Numbered from the stretch's first letter, positions 1 to 11,690 are shown. The stretch is DNA of 64,000 bases from Anadara kagoshimensis (GCA_021292105.1 CM037868.1:35521876-35585875), one strand, 5' to 3'. Notes: generated by a model not told the origin, from the sequence alone. Translations and numbers: made by a program.

Positions 1-36
<36 letters not shown>

Positions 37-140
37 GTTTTAAATTTTCTTAAGAGACAATATAAGTTTTAAAAGCTTAGCGAGAGAGAACATTCGTTTT
101 AAATTCTGAGAGAGAGAGATCACTACTTTTAAATTCTTAA

Positions 141-191
<51 letters not shown>

Positions 192-262
192 ATTAATTTA
201 AATTTCTTAGAGATAATATAAGTTTTAACAGCTTTGCGAGAGAACATTCGTTTTAAATTCTT

Positions 263-297
<35 letters not shown>

Positions 298-330
298 ATA
301 AGTTTTAAATTCTTAGAAAGAGTAAGTGAG
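1..330. repeat. GA-rich microsatellite cluster
   Basis: Blocks of (GA)n at 1-31, about 143-189 and about 262-296 alternate with short AT-rich segments that resemble each other (variants of AGTTTTAAATTCTTA). The alternation means a compound unit, GA tract plus AT spacer, has been duplicated. No coding potential is seen. Bases 331-568 that follow are unique AT-rich DNA in which I see nothing. Confidence 0.9.
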
Positions 331-573
331 TAAGTTTATTGTCTATTTTACTATAACTTACCTGTTACAACTACTAACTTTCTTCTTCTGAGTAAAATTA
401 AAAACTGGTAAAAATGCAAATTTCACGGAGATACCGGATAATTAAATAATAGCGTGCAAACATTGTAACATTAGTAAAAGTAAATAGTAATTAAATTGTA
501 ATACTAATCTAAAACGGAAATTATTTTAATATGAATTAGTGATCGTTTAACAAGTGAGTGATCCAAAACAGTA

Positions 574-3480
574 CAAACCTGCCGAAAGTTTAACATTAAG
601 TTAACTGATTTGTGTTAAATCGACATCTCATCTCCACCCCTGTCAGACCTGTCGACAATTTAACATTAAGTTACCGGATTGGTGTTAAATCGACATCTCA
701 TCTCCACCCCTGTCAGACCTGTCGAAAATTTAACATTAAGTTAACGGATTGGTGTTAAATCGACATCTCATCTCCACCCCTGTCAGACCTGTCGAAAATT
801 TAACATTAAGTTAACTGATTGGTGTTAAATCGACATCTCATCTCCACCCCTGTCAGACCTGTCAAAAATTTAACATTAAGTTAACGGATTGGTGTTAAAT
901 CGACATCGCATCTCCAACCCTGTCAGACCTGTCGAAAATTTAACATTAAGTTAACGGATTGGTGTTAAATCGACATCTCATCTCCACCCCTGTCAGACCT
1001 GTCAAAAATTTAACATTAAGTTAACTGATTGGTGTTAAATCGACATCTCATCTCCACCCCTGTCAGACCTGTCAAAAATTTAACATTAAGTTAACGGATT
1101 GGTGTTAAATCGACATCTCATCTCCACCCCTGTCAGACCTGTCAAAAATTTAAGTCTAAGTTAACGGATTGGTGTTGAATCGACATCGCATCTCCAACCC
1201 TGTCAGACCTGTCGAAAGTTTAACACTAAGTTAACGGATTGGTGTTAAATCGACATCGCATCTTAACCCCTGTCAGACCTGTCGAAAGTTTAACATTAAG
1301 TTAACGGATTGGTGTTAAATCGACATCGCATCTCCACCCCTGTCAGACCTGTCAAAAATTTAACATTAAGTTAACGGATTGGTGTTAAATCGACATCGCA
1401 TCTTAACCCCGGTCAGACCTGTCGAAAATTTAACATTAAGTTAACGGATTGGTGTTAAATCGACATCGCATCTTAACCCCGGTCAGACCTGTCAAAAATT
1501 TAACATTAAGTTAACGGATTGGTGTTAAATCGACATCGCATCTTAACCCCGGTCAGACCTGTCGAAAATTTAACATTAAGTTAACGGATTGGTGTTAAAT
1601 CGACATCGCATCTTAACCCCGGTCAGACCTGTCGAAAATTTAACATTAAGTTAACTGATTGGTGTTAAATCGACATCGCATCTCCACCCCTGTCAGACCT
1701 GTCGAAAATTTAACATTAAGTTAACGGATTGGTGTTAAATCGACATCTCATCTCCACCCCTGTCAGACCTGCCGAAAGTTTAACATTAAGTTAACGGATT
1801 GGTGTTAAATCGACATCGCATCTCCACCCCTGTCAGACCTGTCGACAATTTAACATTAAGTTAACGGATTGGTGTTAAATCGACATCTCATCTTGGCCCC
1901 TGTCAGACCTGTCGAAAATTTAACATTAAGTTAACGGATTGGTGTTAAATCGACATCGCATCTCCACCCCTGTCAGACCTGTCGACAATTTAACATTAAG
2001 TTAACTGATTGGTGTTAAATCGACATCGCATCTCCACCCCGGTCAGACCTGTCGACAATTTACCATTAAGTTAACGGATTGGTGTTAAATCGACATCGCA
2101 TCTCCACCCCTGTCAGACCTGTCGACAATTTACCATTAAGTTAACTGATTGGTGTTAAATCGACATCGCATCTCCACCCCTGTCAGACCTGTCGACAATT
2201 TAACATTAAGTTAACGGATTGGTGTTAAATCGACATCTCATCTCCACCCCTGTCAGACCTGTCGACAATTTAACATTAAGTTAACGGATTGGTGTTAAAT
2301 CGACATCGCATCTCCACCCCTGTCAGACCTGTCGACAATTTAACATTAAGTTAACGGATTGGTGTTAAATCGACATCGCATCTCCACCCCTGTCAGACCT
2401 GTCGAAAATTTAACATTAAGTTAACGGATTGGTGTTAAATCGACATCTCATCTTAACCCCTGTCAGACCTGTCGAAAATTTAACATTAAGTTAACGGATT
2501 GGTGTTAAATCGACATCTCATCTTAACCCCTGTCAGACCTGTCGACAATTTAACATTAAGTTAACGGATTGGTGTTAAATCGACATCTCATCTTAACCCC
2601 TGTCAGACCTGTCGAAAATTTAACATTAAGTTAACGGATTGGTGTTAAATCGACATCGCATCTCCACCCCTGTCAGACCTGTCGACAATTTAACATTAAG
2701 TTAACTGATTGGTGTTGAATCGACATCTCATCTCCACCCCTGTCAGACCTGTCGACAATTTAACATTAAGTTAACGGATTGGTGTTAAATCGACATCTCA
2801 TCTCCACCCCTGTCAGACCTGTCGACAATTTAACATTAAGTTAACGGATTGGTGTTAAATCGACATCGCATCTCCACCCCTGTCAGACCTGTCGACAATT
2901 TAACATTAAGTTAACGGATTGGTGTTAAATCGACATCGCATCTCCACCCCTGTCAGACCTGTCGAAAATTTAACATTAAGTTAACGGATTGGTGTTAAAT
3001 CGACATCTCATCTTAACCCCTGTCAGACCTGTCGAAAATTTAACATTAAGTTAACGGATTGGTGTTAAATCGACATCTCATCTTAACCCCTGTCAGACCT
3101 GTCGACAATTTAACATTAAGTTAACGGATTGGTGTTAAATCGACATCTCATCTTAACCCCTGTCAGACCTGTCGAAAATTTAACATTAAGTTAACGGATT
3201 GGTGTTAAATCGACATCGCATCTCCACCCCTGTCAGACCTGTCGACAATTTAACATTAAGTTAACGGATTGGTGTTAAATCGACATCTCATCTTAACCCC
3301 TGTCAGACCTGTCGAAAGTTTAACATTAAGTTAACGGATTGGTGTTGAATCGACATCTCATCTTAACCCCTGTCAGACCTGTCGACAATTTAACTCTAAG
3401 TTAATGGATTGGTGTTGAATCGACATCTCATCTTGGCCCTTGTCAGACCTGTCAAAAGTTTATTAGTAAGCCAATGGATT
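574..3480 (+). repeat. 70-bp satellite array, about 41 copies
   Basis: A unit beginning CAGACCTGTCGAAAATTTAA recurs every 70 bp (for example at 644 and 714). Variants are mostly substitutions: CATCTCATCTCC against CATCGCATCTTAAC, and GTCGAAAA against GTCGACAA. Variant runs repeat in blocks, so amplification was stepwise. The last two or three units degrade gradually into the element's next internal segment near 3430-3500, which shows that the array arose inside the element. Confidence 0.95.
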
Positions 3481-3504
3481 GGTGTTGAGTCGCCGGCTCT
3501 TCAA

Positions 3505-4380
3505 ACTCGACCATTTGTTACATCCATATTTCGATTGTTTTTCAGCAGTTGCTATCTTTCATTCGGCAGCTTTCGGTCACTCGCTATCCATACCTCGGAC
3601 ATTCGGTAACCGGGCTATATCTCCAAAACATTCGGACAGCTTCTATCTTTCATTCGGCAGCTTTCGGTCACTCGCTATCCATACCTCGGACATTCGGTAA
3701 CCGGGCTATATCTCCAAAACATTCGGACAGCTTCTATCTTTCATTCGGCAGCTTTCCGTCACTCGCTATCCATACCTCGGACATTCGGTAACCGGGCTAT
3801 ATCTCCAAAACATTCGGACAGCTTCTATCTTTCATTCGGCAGCTATCGGTCACTCGCTATCCATACCTCGGACATTCGGTAACCGGGCTATATCTCCAAA
3901 ACATTCGGACAGCTTCTATCTTTCATTCGGCAGCTTTCGGTCACTCGCTATCCATACCTCGGACATTCGGTAACCGGGCTATATCTCCAAAACATTCGGA
4001 CAGCTTCTATCTTTCATTCGGCAGCTTTCGGTCACTCGCTATCCATACCTCGGACATTCGGTAACCGGGCTATATCTCCAAAACATTCACACAGCTTCTA
4101 TCTTTCATTCGGCAGCTTTCGATCACTCGCTATCCATACCTCGGACATTCGGTAACCGGGCTATATCTCCAAAACATTCAGACAGCTTCTATCTTTCTCT
4201 CGGGAGCTATTGGTCACTCGCTATCCATTCCTCGGACATTCGGTAACCGGGCTATATCTCCAAAGCATCTCGACAGCTGCTATCTTTCTCTCGAGAACTA
4301 TCGGTCACTCGCTATCCATACCTCGGACATTCGGTAACCGGGCTACATCTCGCTATCTATACCTCGGACATTCGGCAGCA
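3505..4380 (+). repeat. 91-bp satellite array, about 9 copies
   Basis: The block CATTCGGCAGCTTTCGGTCA recurs at 3560, 3651 and 3742, giving a 91-bp period, until it degrades around 4200-4370. The unit corresponds to the middle of MITE family A, which reads CTCGGCAGCTTTCGGT in the copy at 61281. Open frames through this block are periodic artefacts: 91 is not a multiple of 3, so the frames slide. Confidence 0.9.
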
Positions 4381-4431
4381 GAGTTGCGACCTCTTTTTTA
4401 TGACACAGTGTTGTACTTTCGATAGGCATGT

Positions 4432-5567
4432 AACGTAAGTGCATATGCACCAAATTGAATATAGATCTCTTTTTAGTATCTGTGACATTAGCTGGCTTCA
4501 TAATGAAAACTATATTTTTATCTAGATCGTTTTGGCAATGGTAAGACACATTTTGCGACAATTTATTAAGTAAAAAAAATTCCACATTTTTAAAATATTT
4601 GTTGCAGACTGTTATTGCTCTGCCTCCCCCCTTCCTCAAAAGAAAACATTCAATGATAAAAAAATTGGGTCAAAATAGGCTCAAATATAGATTAAATTAG
4701 GTCCAACTACGTATACACATATCCCTAATTATTCCTAAAAAGAATCATACACAGTAAGACCTGTAAACAGACATCTGAGGGACTTAAAATTAATATTAAA
4801 AAAATTAAAAAATCATACACAGTAACCCCTGTAAATAAGTTCTAAAAGTGTCTAACAAGCTTTGAACAAGGGTTCAAACACAATACCAGAGTCCTCTCAC
4901 ATATGAAGCGACAACTCTGCCAAAGAAGCTACCGTAATAGTACCAATAGATGAAGGTTATCAAAAAACAAACATACCAATCCATGAAGAAATTATACTCC
5001 AAAGGCAAAGTACCAACCTATACATGTACTACCATCAGAAACTTCAAGCCAGGTGCTCTGAAATAAATTGTTGTCGAACAATATCGTGAACCCCATAATT
5101 CAATGTTTCTTTCATACGCAACTTTTATTACACACCTTGCCAGTGTAGCTAGTCAAAAACGATATGCTTACAGTTCAGGAACATCTGATCTCACTTGAAA
5201 ATCTTGAAGTGTTTAATGTAATTTGCCGGCTTTAAAGTTTTGAATTTGCGTTTGAATTGTTTCTTTTTTGGAAAACGACTAGTATGATTGTTTTTCATCA
5301 GGATGAAGTCGCTAAATCCAAAATTACCCTGAATAAAGTGCACGTCTTTTATCTAAAGTGTTGATTACACACTTGGTGGATGCAGTTAGCTAAACGGATG
5401 GATGTTTACGTGTTCAACTTTATATGCCAGATTCAAAGTTTTTACTTTGCTGCTGGGGGTGTGATTAAGGCATGGAGGTGTATGTTTATATTTTACAAAA
5501 TACATTGCTTCAAATATGTCGATTAAGTTAGCACAAGTGTGAGGTAAATTCTAAAAATTCCGTTAGT
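4432..5567. other. gene-free AT-rich interval with degraded repeat copies
   Basis: No supported gene. About 5090-5230 and 5325-5505 hold decayed copies of a repeat (family R below) recognised by the TTGATTACACAC...GTGTAGCTAGCTAAAC core and the TTCAAAGTTTTTACTTTGC motif. The rest shows no structure that I can name. Confidence 0.5.
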
Positions 5568-5905
5568 TCTGCGGTAGTTTAGCTTGTAGAGTGCTCGCTC
5601 TGTAAGTGGAAGGTCATAGGTTTGAACCCTGACAAGGTCTGACAAAGACTTGAAAGTGAGTAATGACTGTTCTTTTGTCAAGAACTCGGCATTTCAAAAT
5701 AAAACCCACGTTTCTTTTAGTTGGGAACTTAAATAAACAAGATCTCGTGTCAAGGTAAGCGTGGCACGATAAAAAAAACCCTGCTGTAGAATGCAATCAG
5801 CGCAACATACAGTCACAATTTCTGCACCTTCGCCAATAGCTGGCCGATGTCTTGATATAAGTGAAAACTCTTGACTGGGGTGTTAAAACCGTTACTCAAC
5901 TCAAC
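5568..5905 (+). mobile_element. tRNA-headed SINE, near full length
   Basis: It begins with a tRNA-like head: a box A-like TAGTTTAGCTTGTAGAG and a box B-like GGTTTGAACC. A conserved body follows: GACTTGAAAGTGAGTAATGACTG, AACTCGGCATT, GGGAACTTAAATAAAC, then GCACCTTCGCCAATAGCTGG and GATATAAGTGAAA. It ends near ACCGTTACTCAACTCAAC. The body is the same in at least a dozen copies in this window. Several mismatches in the head show that it is an old copy and not a tRNA gene. Confidence 0.85.
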
Positions 5906-6107
5906 TTATCTTAATACAAATATATTAACTATGAATACACAACTTTAAAAACGCTATATCTTCATCAAATTTAAATACAATTTGCATTTGCATTTAAAAA
6001 TACCCGATATACTAGTAATTTTAGGTCAAATCTACTCAATATACACGGCTATATTTATAGATATTATCATAGAGTCATGCAGCTTAAACAAACATAGATA
6101 AGTTGGG

Positions 6108-6338
6108 TACAGACAAACAACTTAGACCTGTCCGCTTGAGCTTTTATTATAAAATCTATCGCGGACCAAGTACATCTATATATAAGGAGCACAGATGTCG
6201 TATATATCTTGTTATATACACATCATAGAGCACACATGTGACTTAAATATCTTAACACTACCCATGTATTGGGTGGATACTCCTGTATGAATATACCTAA
6301 TGAAAGTTCAAGCGAACGGGTCAATGTTGTTTGCTATA
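6108..6338. mobile_element. MITE family B, complete copy
   Basis: The ends are inverted: TACAGACAAACAACTTAGAC at the left and GTCAATGTTGTTTGCTATA at the right, with inner extensions CTGTCCGCTTGAGCTTT and AAAGTTCAAGCGAACGGG. The size is about 231 bp with TA at both edges. Related copies are at 17073-17303 and, interrupted, at 13029-17030. It is non-coding. Confidence 0.75.
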
Positions 6339-6416
6339 AAGTAAAACATTCAAGTGACGTACATGTAATTATTAGTTTTGACTTGTCATTACAACGAGGA
6401 AGTTATATCAGGGGAG

Positions 6417-6451
6417 TATAAAATGGCGCAGTTCTGAAGAATATCAGAGGT
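6417..6451 (+). promoter_or_regulatory. possible TATA box and 5' splice donor
   Basis: GTATAAAA at 6416-6423 is followed 27 bp later by CAGAG|GTAAGT, with donor GT at 6450-6451. This could be the promoter and first non-coding exon of a transcript running into the locus downstream. The ATG inside (6423) hits a stop after three codons. Support is only these two motifs. Confidence 0.2.
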
Positions 6452-7524
6452 AAGTTGTATTAAATATTTGTTTATCAAGGAATAGTTTGTTTCAATACAT
6501 TACTTACAATATCACAAAAACGTTCACTAGTAATTTTAGCGGAAACAAAAACCAAGAGAGCCAAGAGAGATATCAACCAATTGTTCGTGAATTGTCAACC
6601 ACATTTTGCTTCTTTAAAAATTAAATACTTATTTCGTCGTTCCTTTAGTCATATAGGAGTACTGAAAAGAGGGATATATGAGCGGGATGAAAATATCATG
6701 ATTTATAAAATCGAACATTTGGCGTGGGTATTATTTCTTAAAGACAACTGCAAGTACAATTATCGATCTGATCAGATTACTGTACGAGTTGTTTCCCTTT
6801 TCACACTACAAACATTTATAGAAATCCGAGCTTTTTGCGGCCTTTGTGAAAGCTTTCAATTTCTGATTGTTCAATCATGTAAACAACGTTCAAGTTCATC
6901 TCTTAAAAGTACAATTTAAAATATATATATTTTTATCCCGTATAGATACCTCTGTTTTTAAAAAAAGGCAAATGAAAAAACCTGTTAAACCAGGATTGCT
7001 ATAACCTGGTAAATGCACTACTCCTAAAAAGAAAAAATGCCAGAAAAGTTAAATGAATTTCGAATATGTAAAATATTCTGCCAGCACTGGAAGAAATAAA
7101 AGAGAGAAGAATGTGGTTATTATAACCCGGGAACTAATGCTAAACGTGCGAGATGTGCAATATTGGATGTGGACAGGTATCAACATCACAACATTTCTCC
7201 AAAATTTTGGACCGTTCGTGGATTTAAAAGTTCCTATTTGATTCAAAAACATTTGAAAGGATGATGAAGTGAAGGAGTTAACTCGGAACAAATCTGGGGA
7301 CCCAAAATTGTATTTGGCCATATAAATATGGAACATCACTGTTGCTATGGGTCGTTAGTTTGAAGTTGATACTAGTAAATGAAAATCTCACAATTGACCA
7401 ATCAGAACCAGAGTCAATTACAAATTATACCAGTGTTAATTTTAGAGCCTAGACGACCGTTTCAGGATACAATTCCTGATAATTTATATCAGACACTGAA
7501 TTTTAATGAAGTTGTGAAGGTACA
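6452..7524. other. unassigned interval
   Basis: Several short open frames occur (the longest, 6581-6919, is 112 codons), but none has splice context, recognisable domains or repeat homology. I see no supported gene here. Confidence 0.4.
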
Positions 7525-7788
7525 GAATTTTAGCCTGTGCGTTGGGCTGGTATCATTATACAGCAGGGTTCTTTATCGTGCAAATCCTTTCGTGAAACGG
7601 GACCTCGTTTATTTTAAGTTTCCATCCCAAAAAACCCCGCCTTTCATTTCATTTCGTAATGCCAAGTGTTTGGCCAAAGAACATTCACTTCCAACATTTA
7701 AGTTTGTGGTTAGAACAGATGGGTATTCGAATCCACGACCCCCAATCACGGAAAGAGCACTCTACCAACTGAGCTATCGCAGTGGGGA
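7525..7788 (-). mobile_element. tRNA-headed SINE copy
   Basis: This is the reverse orientation of the SINE at 5568. The tRNA-like head lies at the right end: box B complement near TTCGAATCC, then ACTCTACCAACTGAGCTATCG. The body motifs GGGACCTCGTTTATTTTAAG and ATTTCGTAATGCCAAGTG are present. The tail end is truncated. The 137-codon frame over it is a shadow. Confidence 0.85.
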
Positions 7789-7824
7789 TTGAGGGCGTTC
7801 ATCTGATGTATTATATACATGGAT

Positions 7825-8165
7825 TGGCTGTCAGTTCAGGGATCCTGGGCATAATGCATACATCCCCATGTATGGTGTAGATATAAGAGGAGTTTGTTTA
7901 TCAAGGCCCTCAAAAATTGTAATGGCCGTTATCACAGTATTGTTGATAAGTAATGTCTCTGTGTCTAGGATTGACAGGATATGTTTGACGTCCCATATTT
8001 CCACGCCACACAATTTTGATTACAAACGTGGCGGGTGTATGTAACTAAACAGGAGGTGCTTACCCACCAAAAACACCCAGCCTCATTTCACTAGGTTCAC
8101 GTGTCTAACCTATCATGTCAGTTCCAAAGTTTTATACTTTGCTTCTGGACTGTGATTCTGACATG
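7825..8165 (+). repeat. interspersed repeat family R
   Basis: The conserved order is: TGTCTCTGTGTCTAGGATTG, then TTTGACGTCCCATA, CACAATTTTGATTAC, GGCGGGTGTATGTAACTAAA, CAGGAGGTGCTTACC, CACTAGGTTCACGTGTCTAA, TTCCAAAGTTTTATACTTTG, and CTGGACTGTGATTCTGACAT. Similar copies are at 20640-20760, 20860-21130 and 23640-23945 (+), at 18890-19010 and 12480-12620 (partial), and at 11990-12120 and 19190-19350 (inverted). Most lie inside or beside the sensor gene. No TIRs are obvious and it is non-coding. Confidence 0.7.
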
Positions 8166-8174
8166 GATTAGCAT

Positions 8175-8705
8175 TTTTGGCCGGGTTGCACGGAGTGAAA
8201 ATCCGGTTTATAGTATGGTGAATGTCGGTCGGGCGGGCGGGCGGGCAAAATAGGGTACCAACTTTGTGACATCGACTCCATCTACAGTTTTCAACCAAAA
8301 ACCTTGAAACTTCACATAATGTTTCTATATAGATTGAGGATGTGCACCTGACTTAATGGAAATATTTCAGGATTTTTTTATGTGCTCCTGACTTTTTGGA
8401 AATATTACAGGATTTTTTTTTCAATTTTTTCCAGATTTTAAAACTTATTTAATTTGTACCGTATATATCAAAAGATTATCAAAGAAATTGCAACCCGACC
8501 CATTGAGTTTTTGACCCATTTTTGTTTTTGATTGACTGATTTGAAAGGTGTTTCTAAAAACTGTCACACTCAGTCCCTATAATATTTACTCCCAATATCA
8601 CATTTTACTTTTCACGAGTTATATTTCAATGTATTTACAACGAGATGTACTCATTGGCTCATCGCTTATTGTTTTTGTTATGTCAAATGTTTTCATATGG
8701 TGGTA
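8175..8705 (+). repeat. fragment of an interspersed element (GGCCGGGTTGCACGG type)
   Basis: It starts TTTTTGGCCGGGTTGCACGG, continues into a GTCGGTCGGGCGGGCGGGCG tract, then a body with TTTCAACCAAAAACCTTGAA and twice GTGCACCTGACTTAATGGAA-like text. The composition resembles the AGCTC-type elements below but with a different start. No coding potential. Confidence 0.45.
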
Positions 8706-8708
8706 GTA

Positions 8709-9936
8709 AACAAGAGACCCATTGGACCTGATATGCTCCCCTGATAAATAATAGCTCGAATGTCAAATGTCAAAATCTTTCATAATAGGAACGATATGAT
8801 GCTAAATTGTCAAAACAAAAGTACAAAAGTAAAAATGCTAGGCCATTTTGGCATTTTTTGGTATCTGTGACCTTGACACTTGAATTTATGGCCTTTATTA
8901 TTATATCAAAATGATTGTGATGCCAATACCTAACAGGCTAATGTACATGCCTATATAAAGAATTTATAGTTGTGATGCCAATACCCAATAGTCTAATATA
9001 CTGTGACCTTGACCTTTGAACCCATGACCTTTTTCTATACATCAAAACGATCATTGTATCATTACCTATAAGATTCTAATATACATGCCTATACAAAATG
9101 TTTATAGTTTACAAGATAATTAACCATTTCAGTATTCTTTTGCATCTTTGACCTTGACCTTTAAACCCATGATCTTAATCTATATATCAAAAGGTTCGTT
9201 ACATTCATTATGACAATATTCTAATATAAATATCTATACAAAAAGTTAATAGTTTTCAAGATAATTAACCATTTTAGTATCATTTTGCATCTGTGACTTT
9301 GATCTTTGAACCCATGGCCTTAATCTATATATCAAAATGCTCGCTGCATCAATATCTACAACATTGCAATATAAATCCCTATACGAAAGGTTTATAGTGT
9401 TCCAGATAATAATTAAAATCAGAGGTAAACAAATTAGGTCGTTATTTCCAAAATTGATCTTGACCCAATTTTGAAGATAATAACAAGATGTCAAAATTGA
9501 AAACCCCATGTCATTATCTGGTCAAATAGTCAAGTTATAACAATTTGAAGCTACTTTACTATTTTTTCAAAATTAAACGCAAAAACGTGTAACTTATTTT
9601 TTGTCCGGATTTCACAAAATGAGCAAACTATAGGCTTAAGACCCTACAGAAGCCAAATATCACATCAGATTTTTTCTTTAATCATTGGTTTCGGAGAAGA
9701 AGGTTTTTTTTGCACCCCTATGTCACCTAGACCTAGATATAGTAGCCATGGCAACGCCACGAACAAATCTGACTTGCACCGGCCCATATATACTTCTTAT
9801 GTTCAAGTTTCATTGAAATCTGTCCGGTAGTTTGAGAGGGGAAGTCGAAAATGTGTCTTAAAGACGCACGCACGCACATACACACGTTGCGCTATGCCAT
9901 AAGCTCACATGACCTTCGGCCAGGAGAGCTAAAACA
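8709..9936 (-). mobile_element. AGCTC-type non-autonomous element, complete
   Basis: The right edge, read on the minus strand, is TTTTAGCTCTCCTGGCCGAA then GTGAGCTTATGGCAT. The left edge on the minus strand ends TCAGG...GGTCTCTTG (plus strand ACAAGAGACCCATTGGACCT). It corresponds to the element at 24586-25711, and the two share an internal approximately 145-bp tandem motif (ACCTTGACCTTTGAACCCAT and TATACATGCCTATA on the plus strand). It is about 1.2 kb with no long ORF. Confidence 0.7.
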
Positions 9937-10112
9937 TTTAAAATCTGTAAATTTTTATTTATATTAAGCTGTATTATAAACATGTAGCCTAAATTACAGT
10001 GATAAGGGACTTTTAGCTACCGCTAGCGAATTCCATTCTCTGCCATATTGAAAACGTCATTATGACTGACTAAAAGAGCATCTCCATTTATACCAGGGGA
10101 CCCAATGCATCC

Positions 10113-10420
10113 ATTGTGGTAGTTCATTGTTTAACTTAATTTACTTTGCTGTGATTTAGATATGCACACGTATGATTATTTTGATTGTAAATTGTAAATT
10201 GAACAAGGACTGGTAGAAGTTCACGTGTTTAACTTAATTTACAAGTTTTTACTTTGCATTTGGGACTGTGAATTAGACATCCACATGTATTATTATTTTG
10301 ATTGTAAATTGAAAATTGAACAAGGACTGGTAGAAGTTCACGTGTTTAACTTAATTTACAAGTTTTTACATTTGGGACTGTGATTTAGACATGGGCATGT
10401 ATGATTGCATTTTATGGTAC
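10113..10420 (+). repeat. tandem duplication, 117-bp period
   Basis: GAACAAGGACTGGTAGAAGT occurs at 10201 and 10318, and the flanking GTTCACGTGTTTAACTTAAT and GGGACTGTGA...TTAGACAT text is repeated with it. The unit is related to the 3' part of repeat family R. No coding sequence. Confidence 0.75.
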
Positions 10421-10554
10421 AAATTGTTATATTTTTGTTTTTGTAGATTTTAAAAAGAAATAAGTTTATTGTTGTAAAATTGGAAGAGCATCAAACAAAA
10501 ATATAGAAAAGAAATAAATGACAAACTAATGATAGAAAAGGATGAAGATATGGC

Positions 10555-10790
10555 GGTAAGCTAGAACATCTTATACTACAGTTATTTACTAGGAGAGTGT
10601 TTTTTGTTGGAACAATTCTAATACAACCAACAGCCAAAGCAGAACTATTAGAAAGTATACTGGTAAAGTGTTTTACTTGGACACAATTCTGAAACAACCA
10701 ACAACCAAAACAGGAAAGCACAAACAGGACTATTCGAAAGTATACTGGGAAGTGTTGTTATATAGCTGTGCTTTTAACGCAACCAACAAA
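10555..10790 (+). repeat. imperfect tandem repeat, about three units
   Basis: CAACCAACA and GAACTATTAGAAAGTATACT-like blocks recur at roughly 10620-10665, 10685-10750 and 10770-10800, with AGTGTTTT between them. The minus-strand frame across it (10491-10721) is a by-product. The rest of 9937-11300 shows no gene. Confidence 0.5.
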
Positions 10791-11307
10791 AAGAACAGCA
10801 CACGACACAGAGATCGCTAGCCGCAAATGGCTGCAATAATTCTGAAGCGGATTTAGACAATAATTCACTCACTCACTCACTTCCGAACAAACGAACAGAA
10901 CTATTCGAAATAATATTATCACATTACATAATGTCAGAAAAATGATTTTATAGTTCCATCTGTTGAAGCGGGGTTAATGTAAAAGTTAAATGGAATATAC
11001 TAAGATTACAGCGGAATTTTTTATCATGGGTTAGAGTGAGTCGCAACAATTCTACTATTATTATTGTATTGAGCATTTCGTTATGTTTGAATCATCCAAT
11101 TCCAGATCTATGGAATACGGATAACAATTAAGAATGTAGAAAAAACTGATATTGACAAATTGTCACTTGACAAAGATAACTGAGATATAAAAATGTTGAT
11201 TAACCATTTAAGTCCATTATCTGACAAACAATGAAGAGAAAGAAAAAGAAACGACCAAAAGGTGACGAGCAGTAAGCGGACTTGAAGAGTCAACAGGACA
11301 AGAAAGT

Positions 11308-11316
11308 TATATAAAA
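11308..11316 (+). promoter_or_regulatory. TATA box of the sensor gene (putative)
   Basis: TATATAAAA lies 56 bp upstream of the proposed start codon at 11372. A TSS about 30 bp downstream would give a 5' UTR of roughly 30 bases, and no upstream ATG intervenes. Placement is good for a core promoter but rests on the motif alone. A transcript start further upstream is possible. Confidence 0.4.
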
Positions 11317-11371
11317 CATTGAGAACAGGATCCCAGGGACATAAAAGACATTTATTGAGATAGCAAAAACC

Positions 11372-11390
11372 ATGGCTTCAAACATTTCAG
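11372..11390 (+). CDS. sensor gene exon 1 (start codon exon)
   Basis: ATGGCTTCAAACATTTCAG is followed directly by the donor GTAAGT. It encodes six residues (MASNIS) and one base of codon 7, so the intron is phase 1, as are the next three. The start was chosen because it is the only ATG close to a strong donor downstream of a TATA box and upstream of exon 2, and because exon 2 continues in frame without a stop. Exon 2 also has an in-frame ATG at 12719, so translation could begin there instead. That would lose 21 residues ahead of the death-fold domain. Confidence 0.6.
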
Positions 11391-11520
11391 GTAAGTTTAC
11401 ATATCTTTTAATTTTTTTAAATGTTTTTGTTCATTTTTGGTCAGTTAGCGCAAGGTTCTGACCACTAAACCACTGACCGACCCCTCCAAACGGTTTTATA
11501 AGAATTAACAGTAAAACAGG

Positions 11521-11690
11521 ACCAAAAATTCAAATAAATCATTGAGATGGCAAAAACTTTAATTGATTAAAGAAAGAAAGATGGCCTAAAACATTTCAGG
11601 TATCTTAACATTTTAAAAAAATCATTTTTGATCAGTAATCGCACGGTTTAAGACTACCAAGCCAACTGTTGTATTAGAATGAATGGTGTA
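11521..11690 (+). pseudogene. degenerate duplicate of exon 1
   Basis: The segment CATTGAGATGGCAAAAAC... ATGGCCTAAA ACATTTCAG|GTATCT repeats the exon 1 region (ATTGAGATAGCAAAAACC, ATGGCTTCAAACATTTCAG, GTAAGT) about 200 bp downstream. The similarity continues into the intron (TCATTTTTGATCAGT against TCATTTTTGGTCAGT). In the copy the ATG is followed at once by GCC TAA, and the donor is weakened to GTATCT. It is a dead tandem duplicate of the first exon. Confidence 0.6.

Larger units (their letters stand above)
569..4431 (+). mobile_element. TIR element (MITE family A) enlarged by two internal satellite arrays
   Basis: The left end reads CAGTACAAACCTGCCGAAAG, close to the family terminus CAGTACAGACCTGTCGAAAG. 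The right end (about 4381-4431) runs GTTGCGACCTC... GTACTTTCGATAGGCATGTA, matching the inverted right ends of the shorter copies at 40197-40420 and 61046-61277. Those copies are about 220-230 bp, whereas this one is about 3.86 kb because two internal segments were amplified in tandem. There is no coding capacity. The assignment rests on terminal similarity and on the shared internal block CTCGGCAGCTTTCGGT. Boundaries are good to a few bases, and the target duplication was not resolved (TA is likely). Confidence 0.75.

Noticed and set aside
574-3480. CRISPR-like regular repeats (also 61670-63587)
   Set aside because: There are no unique spacers between repeats, the whole unit is repeated, and the DNA is eukaryotic. 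These are satellites.
1-4431. Centromere or telomere
   Set aside because: No telomeric hexamer is present, and the arrays are too short and embedded in a transposon to claim centromeric identity.
6581-6919. 112-codon plus-strand open frame
   Set aside because: No domain, no splice sites, composition like the surroundings. Kept only as an unassigned interval.
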